From NCBI GenBank assembly GCA_016936175.1, contig JAFGPN010000014.1, forward strand, positions 1-33,968: 33,968 nt of DNA, in the 5' to 3' direction. The stretch comes from Patescibacteria group bacterium. GTDB lineage: Bacteria > Patescibacteriota > Kazan-3B-28 > UBA10110. Under the pieces are notes generated by a model, which did no database searches, had not been told where the DNA came from, and was given only the letters and a program-made list of their open reading frames with translations. Numbering within the stretch: position 1 is the first letter of the stretch; each line of letters starts with the position of its first letter. A program made the position numbers and the translations under genes. Below, one piece after another: positions 20,325 through 29,688 of this stretch.

Positions 20325-20732
20325 ATGTTTATCCCCAAAAAAGTAAAATATAGAAAACAGCATCGTGGGAGCATGAAAGGCCATGCTACTCGCGGAGAGA
20401 CGATTGCCTTCGGAGACTACGGTCTTAAATCCTTGGATCTTTCTTGGATTACGTCTCGTCAGATAGAGGCCGCTAGGCGGGCGATGGTAAGATTCATTAA
20501 GCGTGAAGGCAAGGTCTGGATTCGCATATTTCCCCACCAGGCCGTAACAGCCACACCTAACGAGACCCGTATGGGTGGCGGTAAAGGAGCGGTTAGCCAC
20601 TATGTAGCCACGGTTAAGCCCGGCACGATTATGTTTGAGATGTCTGGGATTACCGAGACGGTTGCCCGAAAAGCGATGTCTCTAGCCTCACATAAACTGC
20701 CCGTCCATACCAAGTTTGTAGTAAAACAATAA
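20325..20732 (+). CDS. rplP: 50S ribosomal protein L16
   Basis: [53 protein letters not shown]. Confidence 0.98.
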   Translation: MFIPKKVKYRKQHRGSMKGHATRGETIAFGDYGLKSLDLSWITSRQIEAARRAMVRFIKREGKVWIRIFPHQAVTATPNETRMGGGKGAVSHYVATVKPGTIMFEMSGITETVARKAMSLASHKLPVHTKFVVKQ

Positions 20733-20736
20733 ACCT

Positions 20737-20946
20737 ATGGAGTTGGATAAATTACGTAAACTATCCGAAAAAGATCTGGCAAAAGAAATTGCCAAGTTAC
20801 AGGATAAATTAATTCAACTTCAGGCTGAAGTAGCGATGCATAAGGCAAAGAATTTCCGGGCTCTTAGATCGGCTCGTCGCGATTTGGCTCGACTGCTAAC
20901 TATCAAAAATGAACAAAGCATTATCAAAGAAGTGAATCATGAATAA
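20737..20946 (+). CDS. rpmC: 50S ribosomal protein L29
   Basis: ELDKLRKLSEKDLAKEIAKLQDKLIQLQAEVAMHKAKNFRALRSARRDLARLLTI. Confidence 0.95.
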   Translation: MELDKLRKLSEKDLAKEIAKLQDKLIQLQAEVAMHKAKNFRALRSARRDLARLLTIKNEQSIIKEVNHE

Positions 20947-21226
20947 ACACAGGCAACGTAAAATTGGCCGAGTGGTAAGTACCCAAATGCAGTCAACTGT
21001 GGTTGTGTCGGTCGATACCCTAATGAGTCACCCGTTGTATCGCAAAAAGATTCGTAAGACCAAGCGGTTCTTAGCTCACGACCCCCAAAGCACAGCCAGC
21101 ATGGGTGACACTGTAACTATCGAAGAAACCCGTCCGATTAGCAAACTAAAGCGCTGGTTGGTGGTTAATGTTAAAAAAACCGAGAATTTAGTTGATGTCT
21201 CGACGGTTGAAGAGGCTTTAAGTTAA
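20939..21226 (+). CDS. rpsQ: 30S ribosomal protein S17
   Basis: [43 protein letters not shown]...[18 protein letters not shown]. Confidence 0.97.
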   Translation: MNKHRQRKIGRVVSTQMQSTVVVSVDTLMSHPLYRKKIRKTKRFLAHDPQSTASMGDTVTIEETRPISKLKRWLVVNVKKTENLVDVSTVEEALS

Positions 21227-21231
21227 ATCTT

Positions 21232-21600
21232 ATGATTCAAGAAGGCACCAGATTAAAAGTTGCAGACAATTCAGGCGCCAAGATCGTCGGGTGTTTTAAG
21301 GTTTTGGGTGGCTCCCGCAGGCGCTACGCTGGCATCGGCGATGTTGTTGTTGCGTCTGTCAAAGAAGCGGCCCCCAACGGGTTAGTTAAGAAAAAAGAAA
21401 TAGTGAGAGCAGTGGTTGTCCGTCAACGGCACAACTTGCGTCGGAAAGATGGCTCCTATGTCCGCTTTGACGAAAATGCTGTAGTTATAGTTAACAAAGA
21501 CAATACTCCTCGTGGCACTCGCATCTTTGGGCCAGTCGCCCGCGAGCTACGTGATGCTGGATTTATGAAGATAATCTCTTTAGCCCCAGAAGTGCTATGA
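21232..21600 (+). CDS. rplN: 50S ribosomal protein L14
   Basis: [46 protein letters not shown]. Confidence 0.98.
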   Translation: MIQEGTRLKVADNSGAKIVGCFKVLGGSRRRYAGIGDVVVASVKEAAPNGLVKKKEIVRAVVVRQRHNLRRKDGSYVRFDENAVVIVNKDNTPRGTRIFGPVARELRDAGFMKIISLAPEVL

Positions 21601-21905
21601 AGATAAAAAAAGGCGACAATGTGTTGGTAATCACAGGAAAGAATCGTGGCAAGACCGGTAAGGTTGTGACGGTGGACCCAGCTAAGAGTACGGTTAAAAT
21701 TGCTGGCGTAAATATTATGAAACGACACCTTAAAGCGCGCCGAAATCAGCCAGGTGGTATCACCGAGATTATTTCACCCCTGCCGGCCTCAAAAGTAATG
21801 TTTGTCTGTAGCCATTGCGGCAATAAGCCAGTCCGTCTGGGATACAAGCTAAGCGCCACTAATACCAAAGAGAGAATCTGCAAAGTATGTAAAAGTACGG
21901 TGTAA
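21597..21905 (+). CDS. rplX: 50S ribosomal protein L24 (Zn-ribbon C-terminus)
   Basis: [26 protein letters not shown]...CKVC at C-terminus. Confidence 0.97.
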   Translation: MKIKKGDNVLVITGKNRGKTGKVVTVDPAKSTVKIAGVNIMKRHLKARRNQPGGITEIISPLPASKVMFVCSHCGNKPVRLGYKLSATNTKERICKVCKSTV

Positions 21906-21907
21906 TC

Positions 21908-22447
21908 ATGACTAAGTTTAAAGAACAATATCAAGCTAATCGGCGTGAACTACAACAGGAGTTCAAGTTAAAGTCGATCGAGGCGGCCCCTCGAATTGTT
22001 AAGGTTACTCTTAGTGTCGGGGCAGGCATTGCTCTTAACGACGGCAACTATATTGAAAAAGTTATTACCGACCTTCGGCAGATTGCTGGTCAACAGCCAA
22101 TTATTACCAAAGCCAAACAGTCAATCGCCGGGTTTAAGTTGCGAGAGGGTGCTCCAATCGGCGTAGCGGTAACCCTAAGGGGTCAGCGAATGTTTGATTT
22201 TCTAAGCAGGTTAGTTAATGTCGCTTTACCGCGGGTACGAGATTTTCAGGGCATTCCTGCCACCGGATTCGACGGCCACGGCAACTATACCCTCGGAATT
22301 AAAGAACACGTGGTATTTCCAGAGATTTCATTAGAGAATGTAGAAAAGACCTTTGGTCTATCAGTTACCATAGTAACTAACGCCGGTCAGGACGAACCGG
22401 CTCGAGCCTTGCTCACTAAACTTCATTTTCCGTTTAAACAACAATAA
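21908..22447 (+). CDS. rplE: 50S ribosomal protein L5
   Basis: [57 protein letters not shown]. Confidence 0.98.
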   Translation: MTKFKEQYQANRRELQQEFKLKSIEAAPRIVKVTLSVGAGIALNDGNYIEKVITDLRQIAGQQPIITKAKQSIAGFKLREGAPIGVAVTLRGQRMFDFLSRLVNVALPRVRDFQGIPATGFDGHGNYTLGIKEHVVFPEISLENVEKTFGLSVTIVTNAGQDEPARALLTKLHFPFKQQ

Positions 22448-22449
22448 TC

Positions 22450-22635
22450 ATGGCACGCCAAGCATTAATTAGAAAAGCTAATAGCAAGCCGAAGTTTTCT
22501 ACCCGAAAAATTAATCGGTGCAAGATTTGCGGTCGAGGTCACGGTTATTCCCGCGCGTTTCAGATTTGCAGAATCTGTTTTAGAGAATTAGCCAGCCAGG
22601 GGATGCTCCCTGGTATTAAGAAGGCTTCTTGGTAG
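22450..22635 (+). CDS. rpsN: 30S ribosomal protein S14, zinc-binding type
   Basis: [38 protein letters not shown]. Confidence 0.97.
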   Translation: MARQALIRKANSKPKFSTRKINRCKICGRGHGYSRAFQICRICFRELASQGMLPGIKKASW

Positions 22636-22636
22636 G

Positions 22637-22771
22637 CCCCATTAGAAATCTGTCACTACCCACATCTAACCACTACCTAAAGATTCCAACCATGTTATGC
22701 CACAATATACTAATCAGAGCGCGCAAAAATAATTCATTTTAATTATTTTTCGCCGAGGATTTCTAACAGGG
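22637..22771. mobile_element. MITE-like element E3 (135 bp, inverted relative to E1), TIR CCCCATTAGAAATC / GATTTCTAACAGGG, TSD TAGG/TAAG
   Basis: TIR match 12/14; same length as E1; reverse complement carries the same aaaaataatt-N6-aattattttt hairpin at the same distance from the terminus; flanks TAGG (22633-22636) and TAAG (22772-22775). Confidence 0.75.
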
Positions 22772-22785
22772 TAAGACACCTAAGC

Positions 22786-23184
22786 ATGAACACTGATCCA
22801 ATTGCTGATATGTTAACCAGAATTCGTAACGCCATTCGTCGTCAGATGAAGACGATTAAGTTACCCCACTCTCGCCTGAAGGCTGAAATCGGTAAACTGC
22901 TGGTGGAGCGAGGTTACTTAGACGGTTGCGAGGTATCCACCGACGAGGACGGTCGCAAAATTATTATCTTATCCCTACGCTACCAAGGAATCGCCCCCGC
23001 CATCGAAGGAATTCGTCGCATCAGCAAGCCGGGTCAGCGAATCTACGAAGGTTCTAATAAACTGAACAAATTAATGATTATTCACACTGGCGATACGGTT
23101 GTATCAACCACTAAGGGTTTAATGACAGGTAGACAGGCAATCAAAGCCGGCCTTGGCGGGGAAGTATTGTTTAGAATTTGGTAA
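22786..23184 (+). CDS. rpsH: 30S ribosomal protein S8
   Basis: MNTDPIADMLTRIRNAIRRQ...STTKGLMTGRQAIKAGLGGEVLFRIW. Confidence 0.98.
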   Translation: MNTDPIADMLTRIRNAIRRQMKTIKLPHSRLKAEIGKLLVERGYLDGCEVSTDEDGRKIIILSLRYQGIAPAIEGIRRISKPGQRIYEGSNKLNKLMIIHTGDTVVSTTKGLMTGRQAIKAGLGGEVLFRIW

Positions 23185-23191
23185 ACCCATT

Positions 23192-23734
23192 ATGTCTAAG
23201 ATTGGAAAACTACCCATTATTGTTCCCTCAGGCACCACAGTAAAACTGGAGGAAGGTTTGGCTATCGTAACTGGCCCTAAGGGCGAGCTAAAATGGCAGA
23301 TCCCAAAGTTAATCAGTGTCGGATGGGTCGATAATCAGTTATCGGTAACCCGAGAGAACGACTCCAAAATGGCCAAGTCTCTCCACGGTTTGGTCAGAAG
23401 TAAATTAGCCAATATGGTTCAGGGGGTTAGCGTTGGTTACACTAAGGTGATGGAGATCTTTGGGGTTGGCTATCGGGTTGAAGCCAAAGGCGAAACGGTT
23501 GTATTAAATATTGGCTTTTCGCATCCAATCAATCTGCCACTTGTTCCCGGCACTGTTGTTACCGTGGCCAAAAACGAGATTACTGTATCGGGAATCGACA
23601 AAGAAGCGGTTGGAGAGATGGCCGCTCAAATCCGACGCTTAAGAAAGCCAGAGCCATATAAAGGTAAAGGAATTAAATATCAAGGCGAGATAGTTCGCCG
23701 AAAAGCCGGCAAAGCCGCTAAAACTGCTGCCTAA
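23192..23734 (+). CDS. rplF: 50S ribosomal protein L6
   Basis: [22 protein letters not shown]...[33 protein letters not shown] 23192 preferred over the upstream start at 23153. Confidence 0.97.
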   Translation: MSKIGKLPIIVPSGTTVKLEEGLAIVTGPKGELKWQIPKLISVGWVDNQLSVTRENDSKMAKSLHGLVRSKLANMVQGVSVGYTKVMEIFGVGYRVEAKGETVVLNIGFSHPINLPLVPGTVVTVAKNEITVSGIDKEAVGEMAAQIRRLRKPEPYKGKGIKYQGEIVRRKAGKAAKTAA

Positions 23735-23735
23735 A

Positions 23736-24083
23736 ATGAGTAGACTAACCAAACAACAATCCAGGGTAAAACGTCATCGGCATGTCCGAGTGAAGATTAA
23801 AGGCACGACCAAGAGGCCCAGATTAGCGGTCTATCGCAGCCTTAAACACATTCATGCGCAGATAATTGACGATACGGTTGGTCGCACTCTGATTAGCTCC
23901 TCGACAGCCAAACTAAAGCTGACCGGTACGGTAAGTGGAGCCGCTAAAGTAGGTGAGGCGATTGGAAAATTAGCTCAGGATTTGAAAATAACAGAAGTAG
24001 TATTTGACCGTGGTGGATATAAATATCATGGCCAGGTTAAGGCCGTGGCCGAAGGAGCCAGATCAGCCGGATTAAAGTTATAA
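23736..24083 (+). CDS. rplR: 50S ribosomal protein L18
   Basis: [37 protein letters not shown]...[26 protein letters not shown]. Confidence 0.97.
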   Translation: MSRLTKQQSRVKRHRHVRVKIKGTTKRPRLAVYRSLKHIHAQIIDDTVGRTLISSSTAKLKLTGTVSGAAKVGEAIGKLAQDLKITEVVFDRGGYKYHGQVKAVAEGARSAGLKL

Positions 24084-24087
24084 CGAT

Positions 24088-24624
24088 ATGAGCAGAGAGC
24101 CCAGACATCAACGAGGGGAACGTGAAAAATCCGAATTTACGGAACGAGTTTTAGAGATCAACCGTGTTACCCGCGTAGTTAAGGGTGGTAAGCGGATGCG
24201 CTTCCGGGCGTTAGTAGTAATTGGTGACGAGAAGGGCCGGATTAGTTGTGGATTAGGTAAAGCTGGTGATGTTAGTACCGCCGTTGGTAAAGCAGTGGCC
24301 GGTGCTCGAAAGCAGATAATTACTATTCATCGGAAGGGTTCCAGTATCCCGTATCCTATCTCAAGTCACTATAAGAGTGCCAAAGTTCTGCTTAAACCAG
24401 CCCCAGCCGGTACCGGTATTATCGCTGGTGGGGCGATGCGAGTGGTTCTGCAGTTAGCCGGGGTTAAAGATGTGGTCGGTAAGGCCCTGGGTTCTCAAAA
24501 TAAAACCAGCAACGCCTTGGCTACTATCCGGGCTTTATCTCTGCTTCGCGATCGACGCCAGTTTTTACCTCCAGGTGAAAAGGAGATCGTTGCTACTCGT
24601 AAACCCAGTAAATCAGATAAATAA
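24088..24624 (+). CDS. rpsE: 30S ribosomal protein S5
   Basis: INRVTRVVKGGKRMRFRALVVIGDEKGRISCGLGKAGDV...GTGIIAGGAMRVVLQLAGVKDVVGKALGS. Confidence 0.98.
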   Translation: MSREPRHQRGEREKSEFTERVLEINRVTRVVKGGKRMRFRALVVIGDEKGRISCGLGKAGDVSTAVGKAVAGARKQIITIHRKGSSIPYPISSHYKSAKVLLKPAPAGTGIIAGGAMRVVLQLAGVKDVVGKALGSQNKTSNALATIRALSLLRDRRQFLPPGEKEIVATRKPSKSDK

Positions 24625-24634
24625 TTAAACTACT

Positions 24635-25072
24635 ATGCAGCTACACGAAATTACATCTGAAAAAACTAGCAAGGATCGTCGTCGAGTAGGGCGAGGGATT
24701 GGTTCGGGTATGGGCAAAACCTCCGGTCGTGGAACCAAGGGTCAAAAGTCTAGAACCGGTGGAGGCATCCCAGCTCGCTTCGAAGGGGGACAGACGCCAA
24801 TCATTCAAAGACTCCCTAAACACAAAGGTTTTCGTCGTCCTCATCGTCCCAAAACCTTTGTAATCAACCTAACCCATTTAGTTAAATTAAGTGACAACGG
24901 CAATCTAACTTTAGCCAACCTAAAGCAACGCGGTTATCTAAATCCTGGTGAACGGGTAAAGATATTGAGCGAAGGAGAGATTAGCGTCGCTGTTAATGTA
25001 GAAACTAATGCTATATCTAAAAACGCTCGAAGCAAGATAGAAGCGGCTGGCGGGAAGATAACCATAGTTTAG
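24635..25072 (+). CDS. rplO: 50S ribosomal protein L15
   Basis: RRVGRGIGSGMGKTSGRGTKGQKSRTGGGIPARFEGGQTPIIQRLPKHKGF. Confidence 0.97.
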   Translation: MQLHEITSEKTSKDRRRVGRGIGSGMGKTSGRGTKGQKSRTGGGIPARFEGGQTPIIQRLPKHKGFRRPHRPKTFVINLTHLVKLSDNGNLTLANLKQRGYLNPGERVKILSEGEISVAVNVETNAISKNARSKIEAAGGKITIV

Positions 25073-25074
25073 TT

Positions 25075-26349
25075 ATGTGGCAACAAGTTCTTCAGATCTG
25101 GAAACACAAAGATCTCAGGATGCGTATCCTGTGGACGTTGGGTCTGCTGGTTTTGTTTAGGGTTGTCTCTCTTATCCCAATACCGGGCGTAGACGCTGCG
25201 CAACTCGATCAGTTATTTAGTCAGAATCAATTTTTGGGACTAATCGATATTTTCTCCGGTGGCTCACTCAGCAATTTCTCGATTGCCCTAATGGGTGTGG
25301 CCCCATACATCAACGCCTCCATTATTATGCAGTTAATGACGATGGCGATTCCAGCGGTTGAGGCTCTTCAAAAAGAAGGAGACTATGGTCGTCGCAAAAT
25401 AAACCAATACACTCGTTACCTCACAGTGCCGTTATCGATTATGCAGGCCTATGGGATGATACTGCTGCTCCAAAGATCAGAATTTAAGATATTAGAGAAC
25501 ATGGGCCTTTATCGGTTGCTGGCCCTGCTCTTAATCGTAACCGCCGGGACCATTCTGGTGATGTGGATTGGAGAGCTAATTAGCGAATATGGGGTAGGCA
25601 ACGGTATCTCTTTGATTATCTTTTTAGGAATTGTTTCTCGCTTCCCTGGATTAGTAACCGAAACAATCGCTTCGTTTGATATGGGCAAACTAGCTCGCAT
25701 CATAGCTTTTATTGTTATCGCCGCCCTCACCATCTACTTTATTGTTTATGTAATGGAGGGCCAACGTAATATCCCTATCTCCTACGCTGGGAGGGGGCGA
25801 GCCAATCGATTATGGGGTAGCTCAACCAGCAACCTGCCGCTAAAGGTTAATCAAGCCGGAGTTATCCCGATTATCTTTGCGCTATCGCTGTTGGTTTTTC
25901 CCAGTATGATCGCGGCGCTGTTTGCTTCGGCTAGAAGCCCGTGGTTAGCGCAATCGGCAGTTTGGGTAAAAAATTTATTTGAGAACCAGGCCTTTTATGG
26001 CGTGCTGTATTTTTTGCTGGTGGTTTTCTTTACCTATTTCTACACCTGGGTTGTGTTCAAACCGACCAACGTGGCAGAAAATCTCCAGAAATCAGGCGCT
26101 TTTATCCCCGGTATTCGTCCCGGTAAACAGACGGTGGATTTTTTAACCTTTGTTAGCAACCGAATCACCTTGGCCGGCTCATTATTTTTGGCCTTAGTGG
26201 CGTTATTGCCCATTCTGATTCAGCTCTTTATCAAGATGCCCAATCTAACCTTGGGGGGAACCAGTGTTCTAATCGTAGTTAGCGTGGCACTGGAGACGAT
26301 GCGTCAGATTCGAGCACAGTTAGTAATGAAAAAGTATGAAAACCTTTGA
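25075..26349 (+). CDS. secY: Preprotein translocase subunit SecY
   Basis: RILWTLGLLVLFRVVSLIPIPGVD, GVAPYINASIIMQLMT, multi-TM, QKSGAFIPGIRPGKQT. Confidence 0.98.
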   Translation: MWQQVLQIWKHKDLRMRILWTLGLLVLFRVVSLIPIPGVDAAQLDQLFSQNQFLGLIDIFSGGSLSNFSIALMGVAPYINASIIMQLMTMAIPAVEALQKEGDYGRRKINQYTRYLTVPLSIMQAYGMILLLQRSEFKILENMGLYRLLALLLIVTAGTILVMWIGELISEYGVGNGISLIIFLGIVSRFPGLVTETIASFDMGKLARIIAFIVIAALTIYFIVYVMEGQRNIPISYAGRGRANRLWGSSTSNLPLKVNQAGVIPIIFALSLLVFPSMIAALFASARSPWLAQSAVWVKNLFENQAFYGVLYFLLVVFFTYFYTWVVFKPTNVAENLQKSGAFIPGIRPGKQTVDFLTFVSNRITLAGSLFLALVALLPILIQLFIKMPNLTLGGTSVLIVVSVALETMRQIRAQLVMKKYENL

Positions 26350-26920
26350 TCAACCACCTGACATTATTATCTTCGGAGGACCAGGGTCGGGCAAAAGCAC
26401 TCAGGCAGAATTTGTAACCGAGCGATTACGGGCCAGCCATCTTAATATGGGAAACATTATGCGCCAAGTGGTGGCCGAGCGACTGCCCGGTTTTGAAGAG
26501 ATTCGGACGCACCAGGCTCAGGGGACGTTAGTCCCCGATGAGGTCTCTGCCCAGTTAGCCCAAAACTTTTTGGAGGCCACTCCCAAAGACACCCGCGTGG
26601 TGTTTGATGGCTACCCTCGTACTATTGCTCAGGTGCGTGACGTTGAAAATATCGAAAAACGAGAGGGTCGAGAAGCCGCGGCGCTCTATCTTAGACTCCC
26701 TCCAACAGTTGCCGAGCAGAGGTTGCTCAAGCGAGCGAAAAAAGAGGGGCGTGCGGATGACACCCCTGAAGTAATCAAAGACCGCATCGCCTTATTTGAA
26801 AAAACTATTCAACCGATGTTGGAGTACTATAGTGCCGATGATCGCCTAATTACTATTAATAGCAATCAAAGCATCGAAGATGTCAGGTTAGAAGTAGAAC
26901 GGGCGTTTGATCAGTTATGA
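26336..26920 (+). CDS. adk: Adenylate kinase (short-LID form)
   Basis: IIIFGGPGSGKSTQA, FDGYPRTIAQ, DTPEVIKDRIALFEKTIQPMLEYY; 14-nt overlap with secY. Confidence 0.93.
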   Translation: MKTFDQPPDIIIFGGPGSGKSTQAEFVTERLRASHLNMGNIMRQVVAERLPGFEEIRTHQAQGTLVPDEVSAQLAQNFLEATPKDTRVVFDGYPRTIAQVRDVENIEKREGREAAALYLRLPPTVAEQRLLKRAKKEGRADDTPEVIKDRIALFEKTIQPMLEYYSADDRLITINSNQSIEDVRLEVERAFDQL

Positions 26921-27693
26921 CCAAGGTTCAAATTAAATCGGCCGAACAGATCGCGGCCATGCGCGCAGGAGGCGCGAAGTTGGTCGAGGTGCTTAAAGAA
27001 GTGGTTGGTGCGGTCCGGGTAGATGTATCCTTAACAGAATTAGACCAGATTGCTCTTCACAAAATTACGGCACTTGGGGCTAAACCCTCCTTCCTGGGTT
27101 ATCAGGATTATCCCGCCACTCTCTGTACCTCGGTTAATAACGGTATTGTCCACTGCATCCCGAACAACTATCAGTTGCAAGAAGGAGACTTATTAAGCAT
27201 CGATTGCGGCCTGATTTGGGAGGGGATGCACACAGATGCGGCTGTGAGTGTGGTTGTTGGGCAGGATATCCACGGTCATCTACCCCTGCTAACTTCGGTC
27301 TATCGCGCCTTGCTGGCTGGGACCAATGAGGTAAAGGCTGGGGCAAAGGTCGGGCAGATATCAAAAGCTATCCAAACCTCTCTCTCTCGAGATAAGCTTA
27401 CAATTATGAGACAGTTTGTTGGCCATGGGGTGGGGGCCAAGCTTCATGAGGCTCCGATAGTTCCCAACGCTGTCGGTCACGATAAGGACGTTGTGCTTCC
27501 CGAGGGCAGTGTTATTGCCATCGAACCCATAGCCGGTATTGGCGGGGAGGCCCACGGGACAGATCCTGATGGCTGGTGTGCCCGAACCCTGGATGGTGCC
27601 CCGGTTGCCCACTTTGAGCACACCGTATTAGTTACCGAGGGTGGCCCCGAGGTTCTGACCCCCCTCGATTCAATTATCCAGTTCAGGCCTTGA
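26917..27693 (+). CDS. map: Type I methionyl aminopeptidase
   Basis: IKSAEQIAAMRAGGAKLVEVL, IVHCIPNNYQLQEGDLLSIDCG, FVGHGVGAKLHEAPIVPN, AIEPI. Confidence 0.96.
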   Translation: MTKVQIKSAEQIAAMRAGGAKLVEVLKEVVGAVRVDVSLTELDQIALHKITALGAKPSFLGYQDYPATLCTSVNNGIVHCIPNNYQLQEGDLLSIDCGLIWEGMHTDAAVSVVVGQDIHGHLPLLTSVYRALLAGTNEVKAGAKVGQISKAIQTSLSRDKLTIMRQFVGHGVGAKLHEAPIVPNAVGHDKDVVLPEGSVIAIEPIAGIGGEAHGTDPDGWCARTLDGAPVAHFEHTVLVTEGGPEVLTPLDSIIQFRP

Positions 27694-27717
27694 TTAAATC
27701 TTTGGATTCATTATAAT
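27690..27717 (+). promoter_or_regulatory. Candidate promoter upstream of infA
   Basis: TTGATT (27690-27695), 16-nt spacer, TATAAT (27712-27717); overlaps the map stop codon. Confidence 0.55.
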
Positions 27718-27733
27718 AGTCAAGTAACAGATT

Positions 27734-27952
27734 ATGTCCGGTAAGCAAGTTATTGAGGTTAAGGGTCGGGTAATCGAAGCTCTCCCTAACGCCCACTTCC
27801 GGGTGGAGATTGAGGGCGGGCATGTTATCCTCTGTCATATCTCAGGCAAGATGAGGATGCACTATATCAAAATCCTGCCGGGCGATACCGTCACGGTCGA
27901 GATGAGCCCTTACGACATCGAAAAAGGCAGAATCGTTTATCGGCACAAATAA
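27734..27952 (+). CDS. infA: Translation initiation factor IF-1
   Basis: [66 protein letters not shown]. Confidence 0.98.
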   Translation: MSGKQVIEVKGRVIEALPNAHFRVEIEGGHVILCHISGKMRMHYIKILPGDTVTVEMSPYDIEKGRIVYRHK

Positions 27953-27996
27953 GTGGCCGGTTGGTTAGGCGGTAAGCAAAAATCATTGTTAAAGGT

Positions 27997-28110
27997 ATGA
28001 AAGTTAGAGCCTCAGTCAAAAAGATGTGCAAGAACTGCCGGGTTATCCGACGCAAGCGTCGGGTGCGAATCATCTGTACCAATCCTAAACATAAGCAAGC
28101 ACAAGGTTAA
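27997..28110 (+). CDS. rpmJ: 50S ribosomal protein L36 (absent from ORF track because it is 37 aa)
   Basis: [37 protein letters not shown], CxxC...C....H Zn pattern; ends overlapping the rpsM ATG. Confidence 0.96.
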   Translation: MKVRASVKKMCKNCRVIRRKRRVRIICTNPKHKQAQG

Positions 28111-28496
28111 TGGTTAGAATCTTAGGTATTCAGTTGCCAGCTGGTAAGCGAATGGAGTTCGCTCTGACTTATATTTACGGCATCGGTCCAGCTCGTAGTC
28201 GAGAGATTCTGGCAGAAGCCAAGATTGATATCAATAAACGCAGTGACGTCTTAACCGAAGAGGAAGCCAGCCAGATTAAAGAGATTATCGAAAAGACATA
28301 TCGGGTAGAGGGGGATTTAAGGCGAGAGACTTCCACCAATATTAAACGGCTAAAAGACATCGGCACCTATCGCGGGGATCGTCATAAGAAGAATCTACCG
28401 GCCCGTGGCCAAACCACTAAGACTAACGCGCGTACCAAGCGAGGTAAGCGTGTTACGGTAGGTAGCGGCCGCAAGAAATCAGCCGAAAAGACTTAA
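28110..28496 (+). CDS. rpsM: 30S ribosomal protein S13
   Basis: [34 protein letters not shown]...LKDIGTYRGDRHKKNLPARGQTTKTNARTKRG. Confidence 0.98.
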   Translation: MVRILGIQLPAGKRMEFALTYIYGIGPARSREILAEAKIDINKRSDVLTEEEASQIKEIIEKTYRVEGDLRRETSTNIKRLKDIGTYRGDRHKKNLPARGQTTKTNARTKRGKRVTVGSGRKKSAEKT

Positions 28497-28497
28497 T

Positions 28498-28566
28498 AGC
28501 AAAACAGCAGGTTAGCAGGTTAGGTTACTGACCAGCTGGCCCGCTAAGTCCCTAACCAGCTAACAT
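28498..28566. repeat. Inverted pair of octad-phased arrays in rpsM-rpsK spacer
   Basis: AGCAAAAC-AGCAGGTT-AGCAGGTT-AGGTTACT then GACCAGCT-GGCCCGCT-AAGTCCCT-AACCAGCT-AAC; gttagcaggttag (28511-28523) pairs 12/13 with ctaaccagctaac (28552-28564). Confidence 0.7.
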
Positions 28567-29034
28567 ATGTCGAGGAAAAAGCGATTACAAAAAAAGGCAG
28601 AAAAAGGTCGCAAAGCCGAGGCCAAACGGCAGGCTTATCAGGCCAAGATTACGGCCAAAACGCGGACCAAGAAGAAAACTAAGCGAGTTGTCCCCGAGGG
28701 GAAGGTTTATATCCAATCATCCTTTAATAACACCTCTGTAACCATCACTGACCCGCAAGGTAGTGTGGTATCGTGGAGCAGCGCTGGCAGTGCTGGGTTT
28801 AGGGGGTCGCGTAAATCCACCCCGTACGCCTCTTCGATGGCGGCCAAATCCGCCGCCGCCAAGGCAGTAGAGCTGGGGATGATTAAGGTGGAGGTATTTG
28901 TTAAGGGTGTGGGAAGTGGGCGAGACGCCGCCATTAGATCGTTAGATGCCGCTGGATTAACGGTTGTGGGTATTAAAGATGTTACCCCATTGCCGCATAA
29001 CGGCCCGCGGCCACGTAAAGCACGGAGAGTCTAA
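28567..29034 (+). CDS. rpsK: 30S ribosomal protein S11 with Lys/Arg-rich N-terminal extension
   Basis: [53 protein letters not shown]...[18 protein letters not shown]. Confidence 0.98.
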   Translation: MSRKKRLQKKAEKGRKAEAKRQAYQAKITAKTRTKKKTKRVVPEGKVYIQSSFNNTSVTITDPQGSVVSWSSAGSAGFRGSRKSTPYASSMAAKSAAAKAVELGMIKVEVFVKGVGSGRDAAIRSLDAAGLTVVGIKDVTPLPHNGPRPRKARRV

Positions 29035-29038
29035 TATT

Positions 29039-29665
29039 ATGGGCAGATATACAGGACCTAAGCTAAGAAAAATACGTAGATTTGGCGAGGACTTCGCTCT
29101 ATTTACCGATCGGAGCACTGCGGCCAAGTTTGTTAAATCGCAACGCAAACAGCCACCTGGTGTTCATGGTGGAGCTAGGTCTTTTCGCAAATACACTGGT
29201 TATGGTCTGCAACTAAGAGAGAAGCAGAAGGCTAAGATTTTCTACCATGTTAGCGAGAGCCAGATGAGGCGGTACTATCAGATGGCATCTAATCGGGCTG
29301 GTTCGGCCAGTGACAACTTTATGCAGATATTAGAATCTAGATTGGATAACGTAGTCTATCGATCGGGTTGGGCCAACTCTCATCCCCAGGCTCGCCAGTG
29401 GCTATCGCATGGCCAGTTTAGCATCAACGGTCGCAAAGTTACCGTTCCATCCATTTTAGTTAAGGCCGGGGATAAAATTGAACTAACCGCTAAAAGTAGC
29501 AAACTAAAAGAAACCATTGGCGCTTACGCCGCCGCCAACAAGCCAGTTGGTTGGCTAAAGGTCGATAGCGCTAAATTTACTATCGAGGTTAAGGATCTGC
29601 CGGCTCGGACCGAGATTGATCTGCCGGTCGATGAATCATTAATTATTGAGTTCTATTCAAGATAA
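29039..29665 (+). CDS. rpsD: 30S ribosomal protein S4
   Basis: MGRYTGPKLRKIRRFGEDF...KQPPGVHGGARSFRKYTGYGLQLREKQKAKIFYHVSE; ATG 29039 preferred over the upstream start in rpsK. Confidence 0.97.
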   Translation: MGRYTGPKLRKIRRFGEDFALFTDRSTAAKFVKSQRKQPPGVHGGARSFRKYTGYGLQLREKQKAKIFYHVSESQMRRYYQMASNRAGSASDNFMQILESRLDNVVYRSGWANSHPQARQWLSHGQFSINGRKVTVPSILVKAGDKIELTAKSSKLKETIGAYAAANKPVGWLKVDSAKFTIEVKDLPARTEIDLPVDESLIIEFYSR

Positions 29666-29688
29666 TTTAAAAGGATTGGAGGGCGAAA

